From Henckelia pumila (Eukaryota; Streptophyta; Magnoliopsida; Lamiales; Gesneriaceae), in assembly GCF_033568475.1 (NCBI RefSeq), contig NC_133122.1:67541442-67605441 (forward strand): 64,000 bases of DNA, written 5' to 3'. How positions within the stretch are numbered: the first letter of the stretch is position 1; the number at the start of each line of letters is the position of its first letter. A program made the position numbers and the translations under genes. Below are positions 22,979 through 35,000 of this stretch, one piece after another. Below the pieces are notes generated by a model that saw only the letters and a program-made list of their open reading frames with translations, was not told the origin of the DNA and ran no database searches.

Positions 22979-23278
22979 TGTGGAGATTTGTGAATTCCAT
23001 TATACAGCAACTCTTAAGTGATAGCGATTGAAAGGATATTATACAAATTCATCTACTCCAAGTATTTCGTACAAGACGTGCTTTCCCAACACAGTGAGCC
23101 AGAGTGAACTCGATTGAAGTGTATGATCCTCCAAGTTGAGAGATAAATTCTAAAAACAAATAATCAAGGAGGCCTTAGATCAAATATTATATTATTGTGG
23201 AGATTTGTTAATTTCATTATACAACAACTCTCAAGTAATATAGCGATTGAGAGGATATTAACAAATTCATCTGCTTCA
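22979..23278. repeat. Two copies of an approximately 80-nt fold-back repeat
   Basis: Copy 1 is 22979-23058 and copy 2 is 23196-23278; both begin TGTGGAGATTTGT and end near CAAATTCATCT. Copy 2 has nested inverted arms: outer ATTTGTTAAT (23203-23212) with ATTAACAAAT (23257-23266), inner CTCTCAA (23228-23234) with TTGAGAG (23247-23253). Copy 1 is more degraded. Identity unknown. Confidence 0.75.
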
Positions 23279-23940
23279 GCATGAATTTTATGTGTTTATC
23301 TTAGCCAGACAATGCTCATTTTGGTCTGTTAAGTACTTAAATAATTTTGAAATTTAGTAATCGAAAAAGTAAAACTAAGATTATCATTTAGTATCTTTGT
23401 GTGTTTTACAATTTTTTTATGACGTGAGAATCTTTAATTAATACCCTTCAGTGTATACTAGGTGAACCATTAGGTTAACATAATAATATACAAATTACGC
23501 TAAAAAGTAAACCGTATTGAGTAGATTAATCAATTTGACCAAAAATTATTGAGTAAGAGCGGAAATTGATGGCATGGGTATCAAAGATGGGGATCTCAAG
23601 TCTTTACCTTTCACAATTTAACCCTTTTTTTTAAATAAAAAAAAAAAAGACTCGTGAAATTTGTTAGGAAATTCTAAATATAACTACTCCCATTAAATCT
23701 ACTCCCCTCATTTCCGTTTATGAGTTTCCCAAATTGAAGTAAAGCGCATGTCTTAAACTAGCAAAATGCCAACTTCTCATAAAAAAGCATTAGTATGTTG
23801 TAGGATACCTTTAACTTAGCATGCCTTTTTAAACCCTAAATTATAGCCAGAAAAAGGAAAAGTTTTTCCCAAATTTATTAATGTCGATCACATTTTCTTC
23901 TAAGAATCCGGGTGCTCTGAGGCCATATCGCAGTTCTAAG
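23279..23940. other. AT-rich intergenic DNA, no gene seen
   Basis: No open frame with recognisable motifs, no terminal repeats and no RNA gene. It contains an A-rich run near 23633-23649. The last 8 bp are the left target duplication of the next element. Confidence 0.6.
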
Positions 23941-24507
23941 CGGTCTTTTAAAAAACGGGATTAGATGTGAAACATGGTGAAAATGATAAAATTTGGGTCA
24001 AAACAAAAATGATTAAATTTAAGTTGACTATATTAAATGTTATTAAACGTGTTTAATTGAAATTAAACGTGATTTTTTTTTAAAAAATATTTTTAAAAAA
24101 AATATATCAATTAAAAATTCTCACAATAAAAACCATTCTTTTCAAAATCAAATAAATGCATCCGGTCATATATCTCTCAAAATTTTTATCTTCAAAATTA
24201 TTGTGTTCTAGCAAATATTTAAAAATTTTGATATGGTATACTACCAAAAATTATAATTTTGATATTTTGTGCTTTTAAAAATTTTGAAAATTGTGTGTTA
24301 CTATTAAAATTATTATATATGTCATATGTGTGTTATTTAGTCTGTATTGGTAAGAGATAATAAACTTTAAAACGTTTTTCACATTTAAACTTGTAAAACT
24401 TAAAACTTGATCTAGAATTTTCGTCACGTTTTACGTTTTTTAAAATTTTGTAAAACTTAAAACTTGATCTATAAGTTTCATCACGTTTTATGTTTTTTAA
24501 AACCTTG
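23941..24507. mobile_element. hAT-like non-autonomous (MITE-like) element, 567 bp
   Basis: The left end CGGTCTTTTAAAAAACG and the right end, read on the other strand as CAAGGTTTTAAAAAACA, are imperfect terminal inverted repeats. Flanks are GTTCTAAG (23933-23940) and ATTCTAAG (24508-24515), an 8-bp target duplication with one change, as made by hAT transposases. There is no coding capacity. An internal tandem pair of about 56 bp (24391-24447 and 24448-24502) begins TTGTAAAACTTAAAACTTGA. Confidence 0.65.
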
Positions 24508-24515
24508 ATTCTAAG

Positions 24516-25016
24516 GACTCCAAATAATTTGAATCATTGGGTTATCGGAAGACATACCGCATAAAACCGGCCTGAAATTCGGTCAAACGGGTCATGAGCA
24601 GTTATACATACACACATATAAGCATTATTAATCATTATTATTTATATTTTATATATATTTTTTTTTTTGAGAGTATATTTTATATAAATAAGTGAGGACA
24701 GTGGAATACCGAATAGGAATTAAGAATATTTTATTTTAACATGTATTGTATAGATATATATCACATATTAATAATTATCATTATATTTTAATATGTGACA
24801 TGAGAAGGAATTTTTATTTCTTTTTTCTTTTTTCTCATGTTGGTGGGTCCAATTTCGTCGGTTTCAAGGTGAGATAAAGCGAAGCGGATCAAGGGTCCGA
24901 TTTATTCCTGGCGGAATAGATTCGGGTTTGATTAAATTAAACCCGTCCTAAGCCAGCTTTGTTATCTTCCTACAATATGGGTCTATAATTAGAAATTTAA
25001 TCTGCATCATTCGAGG
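24516..25016. other. AT-rich intergenic DNA, no gene seen
   Basis: About 0.5 kb between two MITE-like elements, with no recognisable coding sequence or structured RNA. The last 8 bases (25009-25016) are the target duplication of the next element. Confidence 0.6.
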
Positions 25017-25580
25017 TAGGGGTGGGCGTTTGGGGTCGGGTATTCGACCAGATCGGGTCGGTTAATTTTAAAAAAATCGGGTTTGGGTTCTACCCGAACC
25101 TGATATTACAATTTTCGGGTTGGTGTCGGGTAGTATAATTACTACCCGATCGGGTTCGGGTACCCGAAAACACCTGACAAATTTTTTATTTGGAAAATTC
25201 AATATATATTAGTATGTATTATTCAAGCACATATCCTCTCTATTTTCATTCTATTGCTCTCAATTAAAATGCCCGTTCGTTTTTCTTGGATTGAATATAC
25301 ATACATCACTTGAGAAATGGTTAATTTTCCATAGATTTCGATTATTTAATTGTTTGATAGAGTTGAGAATTTTTTTTTCAAAACTTGTAAAAAATAAGTA
25401 AATATCTGATGGTAGAAGTAGCTCACAACCACAAATATATGGATTGCTTTTAATTTTTACATTCATCGAATTTAAAAAAAAAAAACCAGTATCCGACTGC
25501 GAGTACCCGACCTTACCCGAAAATCGGGTACGGGTAGTCAAAATGACTACCGGACAAAACCCGACTCGCACCCACTCCTA
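25017..25580. mobile_element. hAT-like non-autonomous element, 564 bp, perfect 8-bp target duplication
   Basis: Terminal inverted repeats TAGGGGTGGGCG (left) and TAGGAGTGGGTGCG (right end read on the other strand). Perfect target duplication ATTCGAGG at 25009-25016 and 25581-25588. Subterminal regions are rich in CGGGTA and TACCCG, which can pair with each other. No transposase is encoded, so it would have depended on an autonomous hAT element elsewhere. A 103-codon - strand frame inside lacks any domain and is not called a gene. Confidence 0.88.
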
Positions 25581-25832
25581 ATTCGAGGTGGGTCTAAACC
25601 CCATAAACAGATCTTAAAGTGGGTCCAAAACGTGTAATTTTTTTTGGAGTATAAGTACAAGGTTACAAATAATCAATTACAACAATGTAATGAAACTGCC
25701 CGCACAACCGACGAGATTTGATCATTGACACGAGACGTGCTTATCTCGGGCAAAAAAACTACTTAAATCTACATAACCATTGGGCTAAGGGCTCATTTAA
25801 AAACATGTAATTCTTTTTAATGATTAAATTTG

Positions 25833-25870
<38 letters not shown>

Positions 25871-26216
25871 CTACAATTTTTTTACATTTTATATTAATAT
25901 CGAGTTAATTTTATTCTAAGAACAGTGTAAATTGTTAGGTTATGACCTATAATAATTACCTTTTTTTTTAACATTTTTTTATACCAATTGATTTTTCATG
26001 AAAATACCGGCACTACCAAATAAGTAAAATAATATATTTTCATTGAATATCCACTTTTAAAAATTCAAATAAACTAATATCCACTTTTAACAACTCAAAT
26101 ATATATTCACATTTTCTGCTATATATAGACTATTTACATATTTAATATTTGCATAATGTTATCAAAGTAATAATTAAAACAAATATTATTAAAAAAAATG
26201 GGCAAACACGTAATAC
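25581..26216. other. AT-rich intergenic DNA with a (TA)n microsatellite
   Basis: No gene recognised. A pure TA repeat runs from about 25837 to 25867. A short direct repeat TAATATCCACTTTTAA-like pair occurs near 26040-26095 (AATATCCACTTTTAA twice). Confidence 0.7.
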
Positions 26217-26710
26217 CAGTGTTTTCATAACCGAACTGGTGATCGAACCGGTTTACTTAAAAAATGGTCCAACCGGTAAGACCGTTTTAACCAGACAGTC
26301 GAACCGAAAAACCAGTTATATAATTTAATATAATAAATAATATATTTTGGAATTTTAAAAACTAAAAAATTATATAAATAGACATAAAATATATATTTAA
26401 CATAGTTTGAAAGCTAAATAAATATGTAAATATATTTAAAATATCAATTATAGTTATAAATTATTTAAATAATAAATTATGTATTTTTTAAAAAACCAAT
26501 AATTATTAAAATATTTTTTTAAATGAAGTAAAAATTTCAAATAATAATGTATTTATATATATAAATATTAAATCTAAGGTTTAAAAATAAAAAAATTTAA
26601 ATTTTCAAAAACAAATAAAAAAATCGAAAAACCGGTTCAACCGGTTGAACCGGTTTTCTGGTTCTTGGCCGGTCCAATCGGTTCTTTACCGGTTTTGACC
26701 GGTTCTGACC
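26217..26710. mobile_element. Possible non-autonomous DNA element rich in AACCGG/CCGGTT
   Basis: The left edge CAGTGTTTTCATAACCG and clustered AACCGG near 26250-26310 face clustered CCGGTT near 26635-26710, with an AT-rich middle, as in hAT-like MITEs. The right end is not cleanly resolved because it runs into gypsy sequence at CCGGTTTTCA. No target duplication could be assigned. It could also be an unrelated CCGGTT-rich repeat. Confidence 0.45.
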
Positions 26711-26801
26711 GGTTTTCAGTATTTCCCTTATTTCTTTATCTTATGTGTATACAGATTACATGTGATTTCTAGGACGAAATCAGTTTTTAGAGCGAAATAA
26801 T
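26711..26801 (+). other. Remnant of chromovirus A internal 3' end
   Basis: This stretch matches 43690-43775, the end of element A internal region up to its polypurine tract: the same TATTTCCCTTATTT and TTACATGTGATTTC order. It lies directly before an LTR, so that LTR follows internal sequence, as a 3' LTR does. Confidence 0.8.
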
Positions 26802-28880
26802 TGTAAGGCCCAGAATTATTTGATTTAATTCGGGATTATTTAATTTTAATCCGAGAATATTTAATTTGAGAATTTTTAGAGTTTAGATTTAAATTCTAAT
26901 ATTTTTAAATTATTTAGGATTGAAATTGAATTAAAAGAAGTTGCAGGGCTAGTATGCAACTAGTGAAGAATTAAAAGGGCCAAAGTGCAAAATCCTTAGT
27001 CTTAGTGGGACACTTGTCAAGTGCATGCATATTCACGTGTATTTTCACCATTATCATCAGAAAATACAGAGCATGAACCGAGAGAAGAATAGAAAGGAAA
27101 CTCAAGCCATTTCTTCATCTTGAAGCTTTGATTGTTGAAGATTCAGCTATCCGATTTCAAATTCGGGCACGATTTTGGAATCCTTGCAAGAAGGACTTTG
27201 TTTTGATGTAAAAATCTATTTGCTTTAGATTATTTCGAAAATATGTTGGGGAAATCAGAATTGAAGCATGAGGTAATGTTCGTGATGTTGTATGTATTGC
27301 AATATCGAAGACGAATCGAAGAAAGGATATCGTATGCATTTGTTATGATTTATTGAAGTAATTTCAAAATTCCTACCATCTGATCTTGCTGGTTTTGAAC
27401 GTGTATGTGTTGGTTTTGATGATTATGTGATGTTATGGTTGTTAGAAGTAGTTTCGGTTGCCGAATTTATGCCGTTACGCCGCCGAACTTGTGATTTGAG
27501 GCTGTTTTTCTATCTTGTATTGAGCTGAGTTTCGATGAGTTCTTAGCTAAAGTTCTTGGCTTATATAAACTTCATTTCAGATTGTTATTGAAGTGTTTTG
27601 AACTCGAGAACGTCAACTTTGAACCGGTGAAGATTTAAAGAAAGGTTTGAAGTTATTCTACAATAGAGTTTCATTGTACTTGAATGCAGATTTTGATATA
27701 GGTTTGGTTGTTGTGTTGTACAGATTTGGATAGCTTGGAGACACCGTGAAAACTCACACTTGAAAGGTATAAGTCGACACTAGATTAGCGGGATGAATAC
27801 GCGAGATATGTTTGTATCTCGAGTTCCCAAACCAAACCACATACTTATGTGTTCTATTACTTGATTATATGGCTTTTGATCTTTTTGTCAATGTGTTAAA
27901 GATGATTTGTATTTTGATGAGTTTGTGTGATATATCTTGGCATTCATCTTGAGCCTATTCTTTGAATTTGAAATGGACTGAATCGTCTGACATAGATGTG
28001 TTGAAAAGTCTATACTCGAGTGGCCTAGGTGGTTGATTTAGCCTAGCGTCCGAATACTCCTTATAGTTACTCCCACGTCTAGAGTAAAAATATGTAGTCT
28101 ACCTTGATCGAGAAAATCGGTGGAATTACTACGTTATCTGACCTCGGGATCCCAACCAAAGAATTGAGAGCTTGATAGATTAGTAGTTGTTGAACCTGTT
28201 TTTAAATCATGCATCTCATTTCTTTTATGTTATGAATTTGATATATATTGATTTGCATGTATGTCGCTTTTACTGGGAATTATGTTTTTCACCGGAATTA
28301 TCCGGCTGTTGTCGTGTTGTATGTGTCATGGCAACAGGTGGAACAGGAACAGGGCAAAGAAGAGCGTGAGAGATCAAATCTTAAAGTGGTGATCCGAGTT
28401 TAGATGTCAATTTTGCTGTCAAACTCTTGTGATAGGTTCAAGAACATGATCTTGTAGGTGCTAGACTTGATCTTATGTAAAAAGATTTTACTACTTGAAA
28501 GTGTAATAGCACATGATTATGTTGTGACTACTTATGCAGTGACATGTTGGATGTTGTGTTGTTGTCTTGATGATGCTTATTGAATTTGATAAATCAAGGT
28601 AGCATGGAGTAGGATGGCCTGGACAATAGCTGAGCAATCTTTTTTTTTTTTTTCTGGAGCATTGGCCCGCGCAGGGGCGAGCCTCTAGCTCGCGCGCGCG
28701 TGAGCCAACTAGCAAGGCTGCTGGATTGGTGGTCTGCGCTCGCGCGAGAGTTGAGCCTCGCGCTTGCGCAGGGCATTTCCAATTTTTTTAAAAAAATTTT
28801 TTTGTTTTGATGCTTAGCTTTAATTCATGAATCTTGGATTAAATGTTTTGAATTGAGAGATTAGCACTCGGGTCCCCACA
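26802..28880 (+). repeat. Chromovirus A 5' LTR
   Basis: A 2079-bp LTR starting TGTAAGGCCC and ending GGGTCCCCACA. Its first part matches 43776-44016 and its continuation matches 50485-51060. Near its 3' end lies a GC-rich block (28664-28770) followed by a T/A-rich run (AATTTTTTTAAAAAAA). Small open frames inside have no motif. Confidence 0.9.
28664..28770 (+). repeat. GC-rich inverted-repeat block in A 5' LTR
   Basis: The clearest unit is 28735-28770: arms TGCGCTCGCGCGAG and CTCGCGCTTGCGCA (12 of 14 pair) with an 8-nt spacer agttgagc. A weaker partner near 28668-28702 has arms around CGCGCAGGGGCGAG and CTCGCGCGCGCGTG with a 7-nt spacer. Confidence 0.75.
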
Positions 28881-28885
28881 ACAGG

Positions 28886-28898
28886 TGGTATCAGAGCG
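28886..28898 (+). other. Primer-binding site of chromovirus A, initiator tRNA-Met type
   Basis: TGGTATCAGAGCG lies 5 bp after the 5' LTR end. TGGTATCAGAGC is complementary to the 3' end of plant initiator tRNA-Met, the usual primer for this lineage. Confidence 0.9.
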
Positions 28899-29235
28899 AA
28901 AAAATTCTGGACTAAGATAGATAGTGAGCGGGGTTGATCTAGTCTTCTTCCTTGCTTATTTTCTTTTATCATGATATGATTGATTTACAAGTTGAATTAC
29001 ATGACTTAAGTGCTAGCATACTTTGATTTCAAGTACTTAATTACATGATTTTGTATTTTCATCTGAAAGCATGTTTTATTCTTGTTCAAGAAGCATGCTT
29101 ACTCGAATATCTGAAGTGATTGAAAGCATGTGATCTATTGCTTTATGACATGCTTACCCGAACATCTGACTTGATTGGAAGCATGGTTATGTATTTGTCC
29201 ATTGATTTATTTATTTAAGCTTGAATCAGAACCGA
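28899..29235 (+). other. Chromovirus A leader, first part
   Basis: Untranslated leader between primer-binding site and gag. It is interrupted after ACCGA (29231-29235) by the 9.75-kb element and resumes at 38989 with ACCGA, reaching the gag ATG at 39076. It contains imperfect repeats of AAGCATG-type words with no coding sense. Confidence 0.75.
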
Positions 29236-32027
29236 TGTGAGGACCCGAGTTCTAATATCTCATTTACTCGAATTATCATGAATCATAGACAACTCGAATC
29301 ATCATGAATCATAGACAAGAATCAATGTCTAAACAACATTAAAAAAAAAATTAAAATGGAGCACCTCGCTCGATCGGTAAAAAGCTACCGATCGAGCGAG
29401 CACATTGATTCAACTCTCGGATGTGCTCCAATTGTGGCCTCGCTCGATCGGTTCATCTTCACCGATCGAGCGAGCCACTCATGCTCACAATTCTGTTCTC
29501 AACTTCAGGGCCTTGCTCGATCGGTGATAATCCCCCGATCGAGCGAGCTCATTTTCCAGAAAACATCAGGAGCTTTCGCTGTCAAATGCTATACAATTCC
29601 TTCCACATACTCTAGTCATTCATGATATATTGATACAACAACCATTCAATCTTGTAACCACAACTAAAATATATCCTAAACATGATATAGTTGAAGAGAA
29701 ACAAGATTACCATACACTAGAATAAAGTCTCATGCTAGAATCAAATATCATATAAGAGTCATTAAGTTACATCATGTTGTCTTAAGGATTACAACATCAT
29801 TACCAATCCTATATACATCATCAAGACAACAACTTGATAACCAACAAGTCTTGGTACAAGTAACTATAACATAATCATGTGTTTGACATTCAACACTATC
29901 ATTGACAGCTCACACAAACCATCTAAACTCGGATCATCACGCTATTCTCCTCATCCCTTGTTTTTCAAGATTGCCTTTGCCCTGTTCCATTCCCACCTAT
30001 TGCCATGACACATACAACATAACAATAGCCGGATAACTCCGGTGAGAAATATATTTCCCAGTAAAAGCAACTAAACATGCATATAAACATATATCAAGAT
30101 CATGATATAAGGAAAAGCAATGCATGTTTTAAAACAAGGTTCACTATTCGAATTCTATCGTTTCATCGGTTGGGATCCCGAGAAGTAGATATCATAACTA
30201 ATCCATCGACTCTCCCGATCGAGGTGGGGCTACTTATCTCACTTCTCTAGACTTTGAAGCCATTATATATGTAAATCAGACGCTAGGCTAAAACAACCAC
30301 CCAGGCCATACATATACAATCCCTCAAATCGTCTATTCGAACGTTTCCGTTCATTTCAAAATCAAGGAATAAGTCTTTCAAGATGAATGCAATATATATC
30401 AATCAAACCACATTCAGTAACATCAAGACTTATTCAACAATTCAAAGAAAACCACATAAGAGCAAATAAACAAACAAGTATGTGATTTAGGGGAACTCGA
30501 TACAAACCATCTCGAGTTGTAATCCCAATCAAATAGTAGTCCACTTTTACCTTCGTATTTTGTCTGTTCTAAATTCTTCAAATCTGAATTGCAACCTCAA
30601 AACATTCACCTCAATCTTCGTTCAATCCATTCCTTTCAGAATCGAGTCCAAATCATCAACACATCTTCAATCAAATTTATTCCAACCTCAAGCGAACTTC
30701 CTCGGTTCACAATCCGATCTCTTGAGTTGATTGAGCTCGAAGCACTTCTGAAATATAAAGATTATCATCTAACAAAATCAGTATACAATCCCAAGATCAT
30801 TGGCTCAATCGTAAACTATCAGTATGGTTTCAAAACATAACCAAGCATCGTAGCGATTGAAAATCGGGAATCGTTATGGTATCGAATTCAATTCTAATTT
30901 CAACTCCATTCATACGGCTTTTCATATCCGTTCATTGTCATTCAACTCTTCAAACCAACAGCTATTATCATAAACATATCCAAGAACATCTCATCTCGAA
31001 AATCTGCTATCAAACTTGTCTCAAAACACATATCGACGGCGTAGCGATTAAAAATCGGTAACCGACGACATATCGACTTCGAATATAACTTCATATCATT
31101 ATATATCATCAACACCAGCTAATTACCAGCATAATCAGATGCTACACAAGTTGAAATCTATGCTGGTTATCATATGAATTTCATTCAATACTCAAGATTC
31201 AATTCGGTTTCGAATATACAACACTAGAATATCGATAACATGATCAAACAAATCAACTTCTGATTTCTACCCATATTCGAATTTCAAAATCTATTCAAGA
31301 CATCATAAACCTTACATCAAATCGAAGGCTCGTTGCAAGGATTCCAGAACATCTTTCGGAATTGAAATCGGACGAGCGGATCAAAAGTTACGGCGATTTA
31401 AAAAACTCAAAATCATAAGAAAAAGATGAGCTCTCGGCTCTCTGTTCAGACTTTCTCAATTCATATGCTTTCAACACGTGAAATTGCTGAATAATCTGAT
31501 TAAATTCGGATAGATATTGCATAAATTGCAATTTAGTCCCTCAAGTCTTCAGTAATTACAATTCAGTCCTCGGCCTTCGTTTTAATTCAATTTCAATTCT
31601 AAATAATTTAAGAATATTAGAATTTAAATCAAAACTCTAAATATTCCCAAATTAAATATTTTCGGATTAAAATTAAATCAATTCGGATTAATTAAATAAT
31701 CTCGACCGTTTGCACTTCAGCCCTTCAAATGTCAGTATTTGCAAATCAGTCCCTGATCGGGTTGTATCTTCCAAATTCATCTTCTTTAATTTCCGAAACA
31801 TGGAATTTAATCTTAAACTCCATAAATATTCAAATTGAATATTTATTCTTTTAATTTAATAATTCTCGAAATTTAATTCTCAAAATCCGCATATTCTCAA
31901 ATTAAATATTTTCGGCTCGGAAATTAAATCTATCATTTTCATAACTTCTCAAATCAATATTAGCCCATAATATGGAATTTAATTCTCAAATCCCATAATT
32001 AATAATTTAATATTTTTGGGCCTTACA
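29236..32027 (-). repeat. LARD-like element 3' LTR
   Basis: A 2792-bp LTR, near-identical to 36294-38988 apart from about 100 bp near 30425-30526 that the right copy lacks. Frames encoding MEHLARSVKSYRSSEH on the + strand recur in both LTRs only because the repeat units are duplicated. Confidence 0.93.
29365..29547 (-). repeat. Three 14-8-14 inverted-repeat units, LARD-like left LTR
   Basis: Units at 29365-29400, 29439-29474 and 29512-29547. Arms CTCGCTCGATCGGT and ACCGATCGAGCGAG are perfect in the first two and nearly so in the third. Spacers aaaaagct, tcatcttc and gataatcc are each 8 nt. In the element's own direction they are followed by an A/T homopolymer run. Confidence 0.95.
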
Positions 32028-35000
32028 ATTCCTCCCCTCTAAGAAATGATTTCGTCCTCAAAATCGTAGTCAAGCCAAATATCAAGTCTGATAGACTGAA
32101 TGATTATCTGAATTTATTCTCACTTCAATCATTCAACTCGAATCTGTTCAGTTGTACTCTAAGTACTGAAAAAAATTCTCTCTGAGTTGTTTCTATTCTA
32201 AATCAAGAATCTGTCGAATATTCGATTAAACTCAGTATCTTTTCATTATTTCTCTTGTCTGATTCAAGGACACAGAAGGAATCTATCAATACTTCATTAC
32301 TTTCGATACGTGGAACAATTCAGATTCATTATATCAAGCTGAAAAGAATAAATCTTTCCCATCGTCAATTCCATCTGACATCTTATTCAATGAAGTTCAG
32401 TATTTGTGTCGACTTGTTTCTTTCTAAATATCATTCAATGTTCTGTATAGAACATATCAAGTACACGCTATCACTCATTTCGTTGCTTCAAGATCAGTAT
32501 TCAACTTCATCCTCTAAATCTGCAAATTAAACTCTGTGTTTCTTCTATTCTGAATTGAATGATATGTCAAGAATAACTTTGTCGCTTAACTAATCCGTTT
32601 CATCTTCATAAGTTATATCTATCATTCAATTACTACTTCTTGTTCTTCTTTTCCGTTTTCATTTCATACAGATTCATCGTCAAAATCGTTGTGTGTCTCA
32701 AATCAAATCTGATCTGATATCGACAAATCATGTCTGATTTGATGTCATATACTTCAGTAGTATCATTTCAACAAAACAAAATCAAATTTCTTTCCATCAT
32801 AACATAATAGCATTATCTCAAAATCGGCTCAATATCTGTTACAGGAATTATAATCATCAAGTGGCAACACATCAAGTCAAGTAATACCGAATCAGGTACT
32901 AAAGTTCTGAGAATATTCTCAATATCTGGAAAATCGACTCAGATAATCCATCAATTGAAGAAAGTATAATGCAATCACATATAATCAACTCTCAGAACAT
33001 TAATCAATCAATCGATGCCACCTTCTGTCGAGTAAATCTAAAGTCTTTATTCTGACAAAAGATTTTAATCATTCCTGTACTTTCATCATATCTCTATTTT
33101 CTTCACAGATCTGAATAGATAGTTGTTCGTCACATCACATACAGAGTATTCTACCAAATTCTGATTAGTCTATTCGGACTATCTATTAGTCAGAGTATAA
33201 TATGTTGTAGTCACAGATTTCAAAGTATTCAGAACTGTTGATAATCGGTATCATATCAAATAAAATTTCATTCTCGAAATTCGATTTATCTTCCCTGACT
33301 ATTCGTCCAATTCACAGATAATACGTTGTACCTTTACCTCAAAAAGTACTTAAAGTCTTCGGATCATCTGTATTGAAATTTAATAGTAAACCCAATGTTT
33401 CAATCTGAAACATTATTTCTTGGCTTACTGCAACGAATCTAATCACAATTCAGTGACTTGATCATATAGACAGATCATCGTATACAGTAACATCCATCAT
33501 ACTGTTCATAACTACCACCTGTTTACTTCATCTATACTGTTTCATCACGGTAGTTTTTGAAAAATATTCTTTCAGCTTATAATCTTGTTTCAATGTTTGG
33601 AGTTTCCAAACTAACATTGAACTCATCTGATCAACGATTTTCAACTTCATCGGAAACTCTCTATACGTTTAACTTAAAAAAAACGTACTATTTCTGTTAC
33701 TTCTATTTGCTTTATCTTACGATAAAACAGTTATCGAATGAATATTGAATTCATTGTTGTGCAATTCTTCAAATTCTGATATCTCTTTTCGGAAATATCA
33801 AGCACAATCAACTAATCAATCATAATAGAATTCATTCATTCGAATATGAGGCTTCAATTCATATCTTAATCTGGCATTCTTTCCTGAATTCTCATCACTT
33901 CAGGTTACTTTCTGTGTTGCTTTCATCTTCTGAACAATTCTGTCGTACTTCCAATAGAAAAATCATTTTGATTGGTGATATATTCGTCTGAATATTCAAA
34001 CCAGAATACACAGAAATATGAAATCAATTCATCGGTGCCTTTTTCATTCCTTATTCCTATCTCCAAATACCGACAATTCATATCATCTAACCCAAAAATC
34101 ATGGATCATATTCAAATTCTTCTATCAGTTACGAGCCACAATCTTAAAATATGCTGCAATATCATCAAAGGATCAATAATTCTCAAAATCAAAAGAAATA
34201 AATCAAGATTGAGAAAATCCCTCAATCAAGGTCATCCAAAAATCAAATCTTCTGGATAACAAACTCTGCAAAGTGAAAACAACTCACTTGCATCACATAA
34301 CTCAGAATGAGTAAATCACTCAGGCTCTATGAACAAAACAAAGAGAGCCACTCGAAATCAAATATTTCAAGAATTATATGTCCAATTGATGTATTTGATT
34401 CAGCATAATCAAAGAAAAGACTCATTTGTAACTGATTTTCATATCATCATCTATCTTCTAAACCTCAAGACTAATATCCAATTCATAATCTCATCAAGTC
34501 GGTAATTCATAAATTCTTCAATTCTTCAATTCAATATTGAATTCCAGTTCACAACTTAAACTAAAGTAAAAAATCTTACTAGAACATATCTGTAATCTCT
34601 ATGCATTGGCATACCTATCAATGCTGATTTAGATCTTGAACATATCTAGTGCATCGAATATACTGATTTCGGAATATTTCTATAATCAAACATCATATAA
34701 CAACCCGAAATCACAGAATCTTAATTCGAGATTCTATATCATATCATGATATTCATATGCACATCATGTTCTTGTTGATCTAATTTTATCGCTTCTTATC
34801 ATCATACTGATTGGTTAAATCACAAAATCCAGTGATTCAATAATCTGCAACTATCACTAATCAGTACTTGGTATAGTCTTATAATCTATCATACATCGCA
34901 ACCACATAATTCCCATATGAACAATATCATGTTCGGTGTCAGTTCATCGAAGCAATAGTTCTATTCTTCAGTGCAATTCACAAAATCTCTTTTCTGATAC

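Larger units (their letters stand above)
1..22980 (+). mobile_element. Ty1/copia LTR retrotransposon, Maximus/SIRE type, 5' LTR outside window
   Basis: In + order the element shows a UBN2-type gag, zinc knuckle, DSG protease, GAG-pre-integrase and DDE integrase, copia-order reverse transcriptase (YVDD box) and RNase H, then a separate env-like ORF and a 3' LTR that ends in a C-rich stretch typical of SIRE elements. Integrase before reverse transcriptase places it in Ty1/copia, and the extra ORF after pol points to Maximus/SIRE. The 5' LTR lies left of base 1. Two later insertions interrupt it: Athila at 7925-19230 and LTR C at about 20350-22588. Without them the visible part is about 9.4 kb. 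All coding parts carry stops and frameshifts. The lineage call rests on motif recognition. Confidence 0.88.
19591..22980 (+). repeat. SIRE 3' LTR, interrupted by LTR C
   Basis: The LTR starts about TGAAAGAACA at 19591 after the polypurine tract and ends near 22980 after a C-rich tract (CGCCCCCTCCCCCTC, 22940-22954), the usual end of SIRE LTRs. With the 2.24-kb insert removed it is about 1.1 kb. The exact 3' end is uncertain because the partner LTR is outside the window. The left part contains palindrome variants near 19949-20005 and 20279-20305. Confidence 0.7.

Noticed and set aside
25260-25571. 103-codon - strand frame in the 564-bp DNA element
   Set aside because: No transposase motifs; it is built from CGGGTA-rich ends.
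8940-29547. Active tyrosine recombinase system
   Set aside because: Only the geometry matches; no recombinase gene is in the window, so it is kept as a structural comparison only.
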